Origin: Bisgaardia hudsonensis
GTDB taxonomy: Bacteria > Pseudomonadota > Gammaproteobacteria > Enterobacterales > Pasteurellaceae
DNA: 64,000 nt
Assembly (NCBI RefSeq): GCF_004345785.1
Contig: NZ_SLXI01000004.1
Span: forward strand, 62,001 to 126,000
Reading direction: 5' to 3'
Shown here: one piece after another, positions 38,386 through 47,225 of the stretch
How positions within the stretch are numbered: the first letter of the stretch is position 1
Layout: each line of letters opens with the position of its first letter
The notes under the pieces: model-generated
What the model saw: the letters and a program-made list of their open reading frames with translations, nothing else
Database searches by the model: none
Told to the model about the DNA's origin: nothing
Position numbers and translations under genes: made by a program

Positions 38386-41106
38386 TTGAATAAATTAATC
38401 AAAACCAGTATTGCGAGTATTTTAATTACTAATATGCTATCAATAGCTCATGCGGATGATGGTACAAGTACAGAGCTTGATGCAATTGAAGTTATAAGCC
38501 AAAAATTTAAAGAGAAAGATGAAGCATATAAAAAAACAGGTGCGGTAAGTATCAGAGATGAGATTAATAAATCCTCAAAGGATTTAGATGCTATTATCCG
38601 TTCAACACCAGGTACATTTACTCAAATGAATAAAGCTGCTGGAGCTGTTAGTGTTAATATTAGAGGGGCAACTGGATTAGGAAGAGTTAATACGATGATT
38701 GATGGGGTGACCCAAACATTTTATAGTAGTGGTGGTGATACGGGAACTAAAGGTGGTGGAGCTGGATCACAATTTGGTGCTGCAATAGATCCGCTTTTTC
38801 TCACAAGTGTTGAAATAAATAGAGGGTCATTTAAATCTAGTAGCAATGGAAATGCTTTAATGGGTTCCGCTAATTTTAAAACAATAGGTGTTGATGACGT
38901 TTTAAGATTAGATAAAAATATCGGTGGAATAATAAAATATTCAAATGGTGATAATGATTTAAAACCAGAATATATGGCTGCAGTAGCAGGGAAACGAATC
39001 TTTGATTATGGTGGTTCATTAGGTTTTTTATATGGATATAGCCGTAAAACAATTACTCAAGATTATTTGGTCGGTGGAGGAGAAACCCATCAAGAAATAT
39101 CGAAGAAAAATACGGAGATCATATCAGAAGAATATCGTAAAGCTTATGATGACGAACCACCGTACGATATAAGACCTTTTGATCCAGAAAAAGTTAAGCA
39201 AAAGCCACAAAGCCATTTAGTTAAGTTAGAGTATGTCGATGATTATAGCACGTTAGGATTGCAATATAGAAAATTGACTAATCATTTAGCTGGACGTTCT
39301 ATCAAGAGTGATACTAAACAAATTAATTATAATCTTATTATTCCAAATAATGACTTTATCAATTTAAATTTACTGTATTCGCAAAATAAAAATTCCCAAA
39401 ATTATGATATTGGTTCGACAATAATTGATAGAAAAATTCAAAAACCTTTACAAGGTAGAAATAAATCTATTAGTTTTGATATAAATAATTCATTTAAATT
39501 TAATTTGCCTTTTGAAACAAATTTTACAATGACATCAGGTATGAATTGGTTAAAAAATGATTATTCTCGAAATCGTTATCCAGATGAATTGAGAATTTTT
39601 AAAGTTTGTGAAGATGATCCAGAATGTGTAACCTCATTAGGTGAACTAAATCCAAAAGGTAAAACGAATCTTTATACAAAAGTTAATGCATCATTACCAA
39701 CCAACTCATTTTTTCCACAAGGTGATCAGAAAAATAGGACAATTTATTTTAATAATAAATTTGAGTGGAAAATGTTTACACTTGATTATAACGTGAATTT
39801 GGTTAAGTCTAAAAACAAAGGTCAGATTTTAACGTCAGTTGATCAAGAATATCATAAAATACAAAGTAAAATGGATAGACTTTACGATATGTATGATGAT
39901 TTATCTCCTACTGAGCAAGCAAAAGAATTTGCACAAAAAATACTTAATGAGGCGAATAAATTAAGTAAGGATTTAGATGCGTTTGATAAAAAATATGAGT
40001 GGGATTTTGATGATGAAGAATTTAAGAAAAGACCAACTTTTGTTAATTACAAGCAGGTAAAGAATACATTTAAAAATTATTCAGTAACCTTAACGGCAAA
40101 TATGAATAATTATTTCACTCCTTTTATTAGCTATTCAAAAACACATAGGGCTCCAACAGTTCAAGAAATGTTTTTTTCTAGTTTAGCTGATGCTGGAGTA
40201 AATTTGAATCTTAAACCTGAAACAGCAAGAACACAACAAATAGGCTTTAATGGTTTTATGGAAGGGGCTATTACTGACGCAGATAAAATAGGTTATAAAG
40301 TTACTGCATATAAAACAAGAATTGATGATTTTATACATAATGTATATAGTTATAAATCAATACGTGGAATTAATCCGATCCACGGTAGCCAAATTGTTCC
40401 TGCATTACAACACAGAAATCACGATCAGTTAGTAACAATGAAAGGTTTTGAAGCCGAATTTAGTTATGATATGGGACGTTTCTTTGCCAATTTAAGTTAT
40501 GCTAGACAAAGAACCAACCAACCTGCATCTTATAGTGATATTCCAAGAACTGCTTCTAATGCAGATGAGGAACAAGCTGAGGCTCAAAGCTTTGGTTTAA
40601 CAAAGGTTACTATCTTACCTAATAGTTATGGTTCATTAGAATTAGGAACACGATTATTTGATAATAAGGTAACTATTGGAGCTATTGCAAAATACTATGG
40701 AAAAAGCAAAAGAACTAAATTTGATTCTATAGAAGTTTGTAGAGGTGGTGGTAGAGTTTATTTTGATAAAGTGCGAAATAGACCTGTATGTCCAGGTAAA
40801 AAGGACATAAGTGATAGAATTGGGGGGATTGCAGAATATGAAGAGATTGATAGTCAACCAATGGTTTATGATTTCTATGTTATGTATGAACCGACAGAGA
40901 ATCTTATGTTGAAACTAAATGTGGATAATATTACAGATGTAAGATATGCCAACCCTCTTGATGCAAATAATGATTCAGCTTCTCAGTATTCTAAATTAAT
41001 TCATGCAGATAAAAATGCAGAAGGTGATTATTATTATACAAAAGAATTCCAAAATAACTTTGCTCGAGGAAGAACTTTTAAATTTAGTTTATCTTATAAA
41101 TTTTAG
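38386..41106 (+). CDS. tdhA: TonB-dependent haem receptor, TdhA/Hup family
   Basis: Outer-membrane receptor for haem or haem-protein iron. The 906-residue protein starts with TTG (38386), five bases after AAGGGGG, and has a signal peptide (about 1-23, SILITNMLSIAHA), TonB box DAIEVIS, plug (VSVNIRGATGLGRVNTMIDG, GSANFKTIGVDDV) and a beta-barrel ending in Phe. HRAPTVQEMFF followed by NLNLKPE is the FRAP/NPNL region of haem receptors. Plug motifs match the TdhA/Hup group of Haemophilus as I remember it. A Fur box and its own terminator point to a single-gene iron-regulated unit. Which haem source it uses is unknown. Confidence 0.85.
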   Translation: MNKLIKTSIASILITNMLSIAHADDGTSTELDAIEVISQKFKEKDEAYKKTGAVSIRDEINKSSKDLDAIIRSTPGTFTQMNKAAGAVSVNIRGATGLGRVNTMIDGVTQTFYSSGGDTGTKGGGAGSQFGAAIDPLFLTSVEINRGSFKSSSNGNALMGSANFKTIGVDDVLRLDKNIGGIIKYSNGDNDLKPEYMAAVAGKRIFDYGGSLGFLYGYSRKTITQDYLVGGGETHQEISKKNTEIISEEYRKAYDDEPPYDIRPFDPEKVKQKPQSHLVKLEYVDDYSTLGLQYRKLTNHLAGRSIKSDTKQINYNLIIPNNDFINLNLLYSQNKNSQNYDIGSTIIDRKIQKPLQGRNKSISFDINNSFKFNLPFETNFTMTSGMNWLKNDYSRNRYPDELRIFKVCEDDPECVTSLGELNPKGKTNLYTKVNASLPTNSFFPQGDQKNRTIYFNNKFEWKMFTLDYNVNLVKSKNKGQILTSVDQEYHKIQSKMDRLYDMYDDLSPTEQAKEFAQKILNEANKLSKDLDAFDKKYEWDFDDEEFKKRPTFVNYKQVKNTFKNYSVTLTANMNNYFTPFISYSKTHRAPTVQEMFFSSLADAGVNLNLKPETARTQQIGFNGFMEGAITDADKIGYKVTAYKTRIDDFIHNVYSYKSIRGINPIHGSQIVPALQHRNHDQLVTMKGFEAEFSYDMGRFFANLSYARQRTNQPASYSDIPRTASNADEEQAEAQSFGLTKVTILPNSYGSLELGTRLFDNKVTIGAIAKYYGKSKRTKFDSIEVCRGGGRVYFDKVRNRPVCPGKKDISDRIGGIAEYEEIDSQPMVYDFYVMYEPTENLMLKLNVDNITDVRYANPLDANNDSASQYSKLIHADKNAEGDYYYTKEFQNNFARGRTFKFSLSYKF

Positions 41107-41113
41107 TTAATCT

Positions 41114-41150
41114 AATAAGGATCTAACGATGTTAGATCCTTATTTTATAT
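41114..41150 (+). terminator. Terminator after the haem receptor
   Basis: Perfect 14-bp stem AATAAGGATCTAAC/GTTAGATCCTTATT with a 3-base loop, followed by TTATATG. It also separates the convergent gene on the minus strand. Confidence 0.9.
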
Positions 41151-41172
41151 GAGATGAATGTAAATGCTGACT

Positions 41173-41862
41173 TTATTCTCTATCATCAATGCCAATAAGT
41201 AAAGCATTTCCATCTATGTCAGATAAACTACGAAAACCAACACTGGTAATTTTATAATGAATATTCTTTTTTGAAAGATCGTAATTGAAACTGTCATGAT
41301 GATGTCCATGAAAGACATGCTTTACCGCCATTTTCTCCGCTAGGCGATTAATTACTTTAAAGCCAGAAGGATGTGGTTTCGGTGCTTCGTGAGTAATCAA
41401 AATATCAGCTTGTTGTTGTTGTTCTAGTGTTTCAATATCAGATGGGAATATCGAGGTTCTATGACGTAAAGGTAAGCCTCCTCGCCATATTTTTTCCTGT
41501 TGACAATATTGACAATAATGAATGGGATCAAGGAAAAGTGGCTTATTTGGTGGCATCCAAATTTGTCCACGAAATACTCCTCCAAGTCCAGCAATACGTA
41601 CTCCTTGTATTTCAACCACTTTTCCATGGATATTACGTTCTCTCCATTGTGTTCCCCAAAGAGCATCAAAGGCACTAATTGTTTTACTATCATGGTTTCC
41701 GTGAATGAACCAAATATCACAATATTTTGAAAGATTATCTAATTCTTCAGCTGATGTGAGTTGTAGATCTCCTAAAATAACGAGTGCGACCCCAGATTGT
41801 TCTTTAACAAAAGGGTAAAGGTGTGAGTAGCTTCCATGTGGATCACCCGCAAATAAGATCAT
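41173..41862 (-). CDS. Calcineurin-like metallophosphoesterase
   Basis: Cytoplasmic dimetal phosphoesterase of 229 residues, with the complete metal motif set: GDPHGSYSHLYP (GDxHG), LVILGDLQ (GD), IHGNHDS (GNHD), LITHEAP (variant of the third His site) and FHGHHHDSF (GHxH). No signal peptide. Its stop-to-start gap with nadR is only 5 bases and both are on the minus strand, so it is likely in the nadR transcription unit. Substrate unknown; a nucleotide or cofactor is suggested only by the neighbour. Confidence 0.85.
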   Translation of the reverse strand: MILFAGDPHGSYSHLYPFVKEQSGVALVILGDLQLTSAEELDNLSKYCDIWFIHGNHDSKTISAFDALWGTQWRERNIHGKVVEIQGVRIAGLGGVFRGQIWMPPNKPLFLDPIHYCQYCQQEKIWRGGLPLRHRTSIFPSDIETLEQQQQADILITHEAPKPHPSGFKVINRLAEKMAVKHVFHGHHHDSFNYDLSKKNIHYKITSVGFRSLSDIDGNALLIGIDDRE

Positions 41863-41867
41863 CTATA

Positions 41868-43148
<1,281 letters not shown>

Positions 43149-43220
43149 TTATATAATCCTTTGTTTATTCAGTTACTCGACTCTTGATGGATTGTGTCAT
43201 ACTGAAAAGAGCGGTTGCTT

Positions 43221-43472
43221 TTATTGATTTTCTTTTTCTTTTAAAAGATCATCCAAACGTTTTTCCAGCTCATTAAGTTTTTCACGTGTTCTTATCAGTA
43301 CCTGTGTTTGTACATCAAATTCTTCACGCGTAACGAGGTCAAGTTTAGATAATTGTGCTTGTAAAGTTTGCTTTAGTTTATTTTCGGCATCTTGTCCTAA
43401 ATCTTTAATACCTTGTGGTAAAGAATCTTGCATTTGTTGAATGATTTGTTCGATTTTTTTGGGATTAAGCAT
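43221..43472 (-). CDS. ubiK: Ubiquinone biosynthesis accessory factor UbiK (YqiC/BMFP family)
   Basis: Small coiled-coil protein of 83 residues. It has the YqiC pattern: [19 protein letters not shown] amphipathic start, [39 protein letters not shown] and a C-terminal Glu/Lys-rich coiled coil ([17 protein letters not shown]). UbiK binds UbiJ and promotes late ubiquinone hydroxylations in E. coli, but menaquinone users also have it. GGAGATAG precedes the ATG on the minus strand. It is divergent from the ribB riboswitch. Confidence 0.9.
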   Translation of the reverse strand: MLNPKKIEQIIQQMQDSLPQGIKDLGQDAENKLKQTLQAQLSKLDLVTREEFDVQTQVLIRTREKLNELEKRLDDLLKEKENQ

Positions 43473-43569
43473 AACTATCTCCTATATTTATTTAAATAGT
43501 CGTTCTATTGTATGCAATATGTGAAGAAATAAAAACATTTTTTCTCTATAAAGTTTGCGTTATACTATG

Positions 43570-43718
43570 CCCTGTTCTCAGGGCAGGGTGTAATTCCCTA
43601 CCGGTGGTAAAGTATTTTTGATACAAGCCCACGAGCGTTTATCTATTTTTTAATAGATAAAGTCAGCAGATTTGGTGAAACTCCAAAGCCGACAGTGATA
43701 GTCTGGATGAAAGAGAAT
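43570..43718 (+). ncRNA. FMN riboswitch (RFN element) controlling ribB
   Basis: Recognisable RFN core: TCAGGGCAGGGTGTAATTCC, CTACCGGTGGTAA, AGCCCACGAGCG, GTCAGCAGATTTGGTG, AACTCCAAAGCCGACAGT, and ATAGTCTGGATGAAAGAGAA, in the conserved order. The variable stem is the 43634-43664 region (ATCTATTTTTTAATAGAT). A CAGGTTT/AAACCTG hairpin (43721-43741) follows and may belong to the expression platform. It is upstream of ribB, the usual gene for a stand-alone FMN riboswitch in gammaproteobacteria. Confidence 0.95.
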
Positions 43719-43844
43719 TTCAGGTTTTATTGATAAACCTGTATTTGTCGTGTTTAATTTTTTTGAAGTATATATCTTCAGAAAGGTGTAAGCTTTATCA
43801 TCAGCCCTGATTCAAGTATTAATTTGTTTATTAAGGATTTTACT

Positions 43845-44489
43845 ATGAATCAGTCAATTTTATCTTCGTTTGGTTCTTCTGAAGAACGAGTGAAAAACGC
43901 AATAGAAGCATTTAAACAGGGCAATGGCGTCCTAGTATTAGATGATGAAGATCGTGAAAATGAAGGCGATCTTATTTTCCCTGCAGAAACTATTACTACT
44001 GAGCAAATGGCAAAACTTATTCGTTATGGCAGTGGTATTGTTTGCCTTTGTGTTACCGATAATTTATGTCAGCAACTTAATTTGTTGCCTATGGTAAAAG
44101 ATAATACCTCAGTTAATAAAACAGCATTTACTGTGACTATTGAAGCTGCTCAAGGTGTTTCAACAGGTGTATCTGCAAAAGATCGTGTAACAACTATTAA
44201 AACCGCTATTGCGGATAATGCAAAACCGAGTGATTTATCTCGTCCTGGCCACGTATTTCCATTGCGAGCAGAGAATGGCGGCGTTTTAAAACGTCGTGGT
44301 CATACGGAAGCCTCTGTTGATTTAGCCAGATTAGCGGGTTATAAAGAAGCTGGAGTAATTTGTGAGATTACCAATGATGATGGTTCAATGGCGAGAACAC
44401 CAGAGATCGTTGCTTTTGCTCAGAAATTTGGTTACCCAGTCTTGACTATTGAAGATCTGGTGGAGTATCGTTTAAAATATTCTATCTAA
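43845..44489 (+). CDS. ribB: 3,4-dihydroxy-2-butanone-4-phosphate synthase
   Basis: Makes the four-carbon unit of riboflavin from ribulose-5-phosphate. The 214-residue protein is the mono-functional RibB form (no GTP cyclohydrolase II domain): [20 protein letters not shown] with the metal/acid residues, [29 protein letters not shown] and [19 protein letters not shown] 43845 has AAGGA upstream and the protein begins [10 protein letters not shown]; an in-frame upstream start at 43824 has no ribosome-binding site. Controlled by the FMN riboswitch. Confidence 0.96.
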   Translation: MNQSILSSFGSSEERVKNAIEAFKQGNGVLVLDDEDRENEGDLIFPAETITTEQMAKLIRYGSGIVCLCVTDNLCQQLNLLPMVKDNTSVNKTAFTVTIEAAQGVSTGVSAKDRVTTIKTAIADNAKPSDLSRPGHVFPLRAENGGVLKRRGHTEASVDLARLAGYKEAGVICEITNDDGSMARTPEIVAFAQKFGYPVLTIEDLVEYRLKYSI

Positions 44490-44505
44490 ATAATCATATT
44501 ATGAG

Positions 44506-44543
44506 TTGCACCTTAATTTGGAAGTATTGATTTTAAGGTGCAA
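44506..44543 (+). terminator. Hairpin after ribB
   Basis: Perfect 11-bp stem TTGCACCTTAA/TTAAGGTGCAA (44506-44516 with 44533-44543) with a 16-base loop; no T run follows, so termination would be weak or factor-assisted. Confidence 0.5.
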
Positions 44544-44554
44544 GTAAATGTAAT
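44527..44554 (+). promoter_or_regulatory. Possible sigma-70 promoter just before the repeat tract
   Basis: TTGATT (44527-44532), 16-base spacer, TGTAAT (44549-44554; 5 of 6 matches to TATAAT). If used, transcription of pldB would start at the edge of the repeat, placing it in the 5' untranslated region. This is a pattern match only. Confidence 0.35.
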
Positions 44555-44630
44555 TATCTGCTATCTGCTATCTGCTATCTGCTATCTGCTATCTGCTATC
44601 TGCTATCTGCTATCTGCTATCTGCTATCTG
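44555..44630 (+). repeat. Heptanucleotide tandem repeat (CTATCTG), about 10.9 copies
   Basis: Ten perfect copies of CTATCTG at 44561-44630 preceded by a partial copy TATCTG (44555-44560), ending 71 bases before the pldB ATG. The following CTCTTTG looks like a decayed copy. The plus strand has no stop codon in any frame, whatever the copy number. Confidence 0.97.
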
Positions 44631-44701
44631 CTCTTTGCTTTCTTGTATTCTTTTTGCTACTCTCTTGCATATTCAAAGCTTATTTAACCAGAGAATATTC
44701 G

Positions 44702-45646
44702 ATGATTCGTGAACCAGAATTTTGCCAATTTGCATTACATCACTTGTTGCCTTTTGCGGAGCAATTTCCTATTCAATATTTTAATGGTAAGAAAAATTAC
44801 CAAATTGCTTATCGTCACTTTAAGCATTCGGATATTGTTGCAAAAAAATTAGTGATTCTCGTAAATGGTAGAGCGGAAAATTTGTTGAAATGGACAGAAG
44901 TTGCTTACGATTTTTATGAGAAAGGTTATGATGTGTTAGTTTTTGATCATCGTGGACAAGGTTATTCTCAGCGTTTACTTAAAGATCTACAAAAAGGTTA
45001 TATTGATGAGTTTCGTTTTTATGTTGATGATATTGCAATGTTAATTGAGCTTGTAACCACGAAATACGCTTATGAACAGCAATATTTATTAGCACATTCT
45101 CTTGGAGCATTGATTAGTACTTATTATTTAGCTAATTATGATCATTATATAAAAAGAGCGGTCTTTTCTTCACCATTTTGGGGATTACCAACAGAACACC
45201 CAATAAGAGATGAGTTAATTATTAATTTAATGATGATTTTGGGACAAGGGAGTCGATATGTTTTTGGTAAATCTGCTTATAAACCCGCAGATCTACGAGA
45301 AAATGAATTGAGTTTTTGTAAAACAAGAATGAAGTGGATGAATCGGATTAATGCCGCTTATCCCCAATTACATTTAGGAGGTCCAACATTTCGTTGGGTT
45401 CATTTATGTTTGCAGGCAATCAAAGGTTTGGATAAGGTTTTACCAAGAATAGAAATTCCTATTCTCATTTTACGTTCGGAAAAGGAGAAAATTGTTAATA
45501 ATAAAAATTTAGAAAATTTGACCGCCCTTTTAGAAAAGGGAACTTTAGAGACCGTTAATAATGCAAAGCACGAAATATTATTTGAGCGAGATCCAATTCG
45601 ATATAATGCACTACAATCTATTTTTAAATTTATGGCTAAAGATTAG
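44702..45646 (+). CDS. pldB: Lysophospholipase L2 (alpha/beta hydrolase)
   Basis: Monoacyl-phospholipid hydrolase in the PldB family. The 314-residue protein has the alpha/beta-hydrolase layout with LVILVNGRAENLLKWTEVAYDF (oxyanion region, NGR instead of HG), VFDHRGQGYS, nucleophile elbow LAHSLGALIST with Ser at about 139, and the catalytic His late in AKHEILFERD. The ATG 44702 starts MIREPEFCQFAL, with GAGAAT as a weak ribosome-binding site; a stop-free extension reaches into the repeat tract. Its stop overlaps the convergent crcB stop. Repeat tract upstream suggests variable expression. Confidence 0.9.
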   Translation: MIREPEFCQFALHHLLPFAEQFPIQYFNGKKNYQIAYRHFKHSDIVAKKLVILVNGRAENLLKWTEVAYDFYEKGYDVLVFDHRGQGYSQRLLKDLQKGYIDEFRFYVDDIAMLIELVTTKYAYEQQYLLAHSLGALISTYYLANYDHYIKRAVFSSPFWGLPTEHPIRDELIINLMMILGQGSRYVFGKSAYKPADLRENELSFCKTRMKWMNRINAAYPQLHLGGPTFRWVHLCLQAIKGLDKVLPRIEIPILILRSEKEKIVNNKNLENLTALLEKGTLETVNNAKHEILFERDPIRYNALQSIFKFMAKD

Positions 45647-46026
45647 AATAGATTTTTCCAAATAAAAAATCCTAATCCAGTTAAAAATAAACAGCCTAAA
45701 AGGTGTAGTGAAATAATACCTATTCCTGTAAGCCATTTTTCTGCAAGAAAATTATCTACTACTTCTAAGCTAAAAGAGGAAAAAGTAGTTAAACTGCCTA
45801 AAAATCCAGTAACAATGAATAATCGCCATTCACTTGATAAATTAGGGTGTTGTAGGAAAATAGCTAGCATTATTCCGATAATAAAACAGCCAAGATAGTT
45901 GGCGATTAATGTACCAAATGATAGAAAAGAAAGTACTGATTCAAGTAATAACGTTATTGTCCAGCGGGTACTTGCACCAATGGCAGCACCAAGACTAATT
46001 AATCCTATTGATTGTAAGATTGCCAT
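45643..46026 (-). CDS. crcB: Fluoride channel CrcB/Fluc
   Basis: Inner-membrane F- channel of 127 residues with four hydrophobic helices: LGAAIGASTRWTI, LIANYLGCFIIGIMLAIF (conserved Asn), GFLGSLTTFSSFSLE (Phe box) and the C-terminal LHLLGCLFLTGLGFFIWK. The Na+-site and dual-topology signature GxxTTFSSFS is present. The ATG overlaps the yigL stop (TAATG), indicating coupling. Fluoride resistance role is established for the family; no fluoride riboswitch is visible. Confidence 0.95.
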   Translation of the reverse strand: MAILQSIGLISLGAAIGASTRWTITLLLESVLSFLSFGTLIANYLGCFIIGIMLAIFLQHPNLSSEWRLFIVTGFLGSLTTFSSFSLEVVDNFLAEKWLTGIGIISLHLLGCLFLTGLGFFIWKNLF

Positions 46027-46856
46027 TAATATACTCCAAATATTGCACGTAAATAGCTAGCAACAGATTCGTGATGATTTAATCCAATTTGTTCTAAATG
46101 AGGACATTTCGCAACTAAACGAGGATCCGCATTGCTCATCATACAGCCTTTTCCTACTTCTGTTAGCATTTCAATATCATTCATACCATCACCAAAAGCA
46201 ATACAATCTTTAAGCGAATAATCTCTGTTTTCAATTAGTTGAGCAAGTGCGGTTGCTTTTGATACATTTTTATTCATTACTTCAATACAAAAAGGTGTGG
46301 AATAAGTTAGGCTTATTTCATTACCAAATTCTTGTACAAGTTGCTTTTCTAACGGAATCAGATCTTGTGGTGAGCGAGCGATAAAAAAGACTTTTTCGGT
46401 GTTATTTGCGTGGTGCTTAGAAAAGTCAACAACTTGATAGTGAAAACCTGAATCTTGATGAAATTTAGCGAGTTGTGGCACTTCAGTATTAATAAACCAC
46501 CCTTCATCTTGATAACTATTTAAGCATATATTCGCAGTATCGAAATGAAATCCCATAATACTTTTAGCAACAGCTTCAGGTAAATAATGGCTAAACAAAA
46601 GATTACCCGATAAATCGTGAGCTTTTGCACCATTTGAGGTAATCATTGCAGCATTTTTAATGTTGATTTTACTGATAATTGAGGCTACATCAGCATAAGG
46701 GCGACCTGTTGCTAAAATAAAATCAATACCTGATTTTGCTAACTTTTCGATAGTTTCAATAGTAAATAAACCCAGCGTATGATCAGCATTGAGTAAAGTA
46801 CCATCCATATCTGATATAATGGCTCGAAATGGTTTTAATTGCATATTAATTCTCAT
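46026..46856 (-). CDS. yigL: HAD-family phosphatase YigL-type (pyridoxal phosphate phosphatase)
   Basis: Cof-type haloacid dehalogenase phosphatase of 276 residues. Motif I DMDGTLL with DxD (about residue 16-20), motif II LATGRP, Lys motif NVSKATAL and motif IV IAFGDGMNDIEMLTEVGKGCMMSNA. The sequence follows E. coli YigL closely (MITSNGAKAHDLSGNLLFSHYLP, YSLKDCIAFGDGMND). YigL dephosphorylates pyridoxal phosphate and sugar phosphates in E. coli. It is coupled to crcB downstream. A second ATG, four codons in (MQLKP), is possible. Confidence 0.88.
   Translation of the reverse strand: MRINMQLKPFRAIISDMDGTLLNADHTLGLFTIETIEKLAKSGIDFILATGRPYADVASIISKINIKNAAMITSNGAKAHDLSGNLLFSHYLPEAVAKSIMGFHFDTANICLNSYQDEGWFINTEVPQLAKFHQDSGFHYQVVDFSKHHANNTEKVFFIARSPQDLIPLEKQLVQEFGNEISLTYSTPFCIEVMNKNVSKATALAQLIENRDYSLKDCIAFGDGMNDIEMLTEVGKGCMMSNADPRLVAKCPHLEQIGLNHHESVASYLRAIFGVY
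46245..46253 (+). other. DNA uptake signal sequence (perfect 9-mer)
   Basis: AAGTGCGGT inside yigL. Confidence 0.85.
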
Positions 46857-46955
46857 TTAATCTTATTTATAAACATAATATACTAAATTTACTATGATTG
46901 AATGTAATTTTTGAAAGATTAAATAAAATTTTTTGCAAAAAACAGAAAAAAAGTT

Positions 46956-46986
46956 TTGACTTATTTTAAAACTATGTTATTTATAA
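46956..46986 (+). promoter_or_regulatory. Candidate ilv operon promoter
   Basis: TTGACT at 46956-46961 as a -35, with A+T-rich -10 candidates TATTTA or TTATAA (46979-46986) 17-19 bases on. It is about 40 bases before the leader peptide ATG. Confidence 0.45.
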
Positions 46987-47027
46987 GCACAGTTGATTAA
47001 AAAAACATAATATATTGGATTTTTAAG

Positions 47028-47126
47028 ATGTCGTTAAGTTATTCTATTTCTATCATTATTATTAACCTCGTGGTGGTCATTTCATCGCGGGGTAAGTTGT
47101 TATGGAAAAAATATAGAATAAAGTAA
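47028..47126 (+). CDS. ilvL: ilv operon leader peptide
   Basis: A short frame of 32 codons, beginning MSLSYSISIIIINLVVVISS, with six Ile, three Val and a Leu concentrated in residues 7-18, the regulated amino acids of the branched-chain pathway. A strong terminator follows 21 bases after its stop, before ilvG. This is the structure of the E. coli ilvGMEDA attenuator, whose leader also has runs of Val, Ile and Leu. Its ribosome-binding site is weak. Confidence 0.85.
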   Translation: MSLSYSISIIIINLVVVISSRGKLLWKKYRIK

Positions 47127-47147
47127 ATAGATATAGAATTTCATGAG

Positions 47148-47184
47148 AACCCCTCGCAAACCTTACGGAGCGAGGGGTTTTTTG
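47148..47184 (+). terminator. ilv attenuator terminator
   Basis: Perfect 10-bp stem AACCCCTCGC/GCGAGGGGTT with a 12-base loop, followed by TTTTTT. An alternative antiterminator can form: CCTCGTGG in the leader frame complements the CGAGGGG side (GCGGGG region at 47098 also competes). Stalling at Ile/Val codons would favour readthrough. Confidence 0.9.
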
Positions 47185-47225
47185 TTATTAGGGATTTAAT
47201 TTTGCCAGAGAAGTGGAGTGTAAGT

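Noticed and set aside
41424-41720. Several open frames on both strands inside the metallophosphoesterase gene
   Set aside because: All lie inside a well-supported gene and have no recognisable domain.
44538-44687. GTG-initiated frame through the repeat tract
   Set aside because: No ribosome-binding site and it ends in TAA at 44685 before pldB at the present copy number; kept only as a note under the repeat finding.
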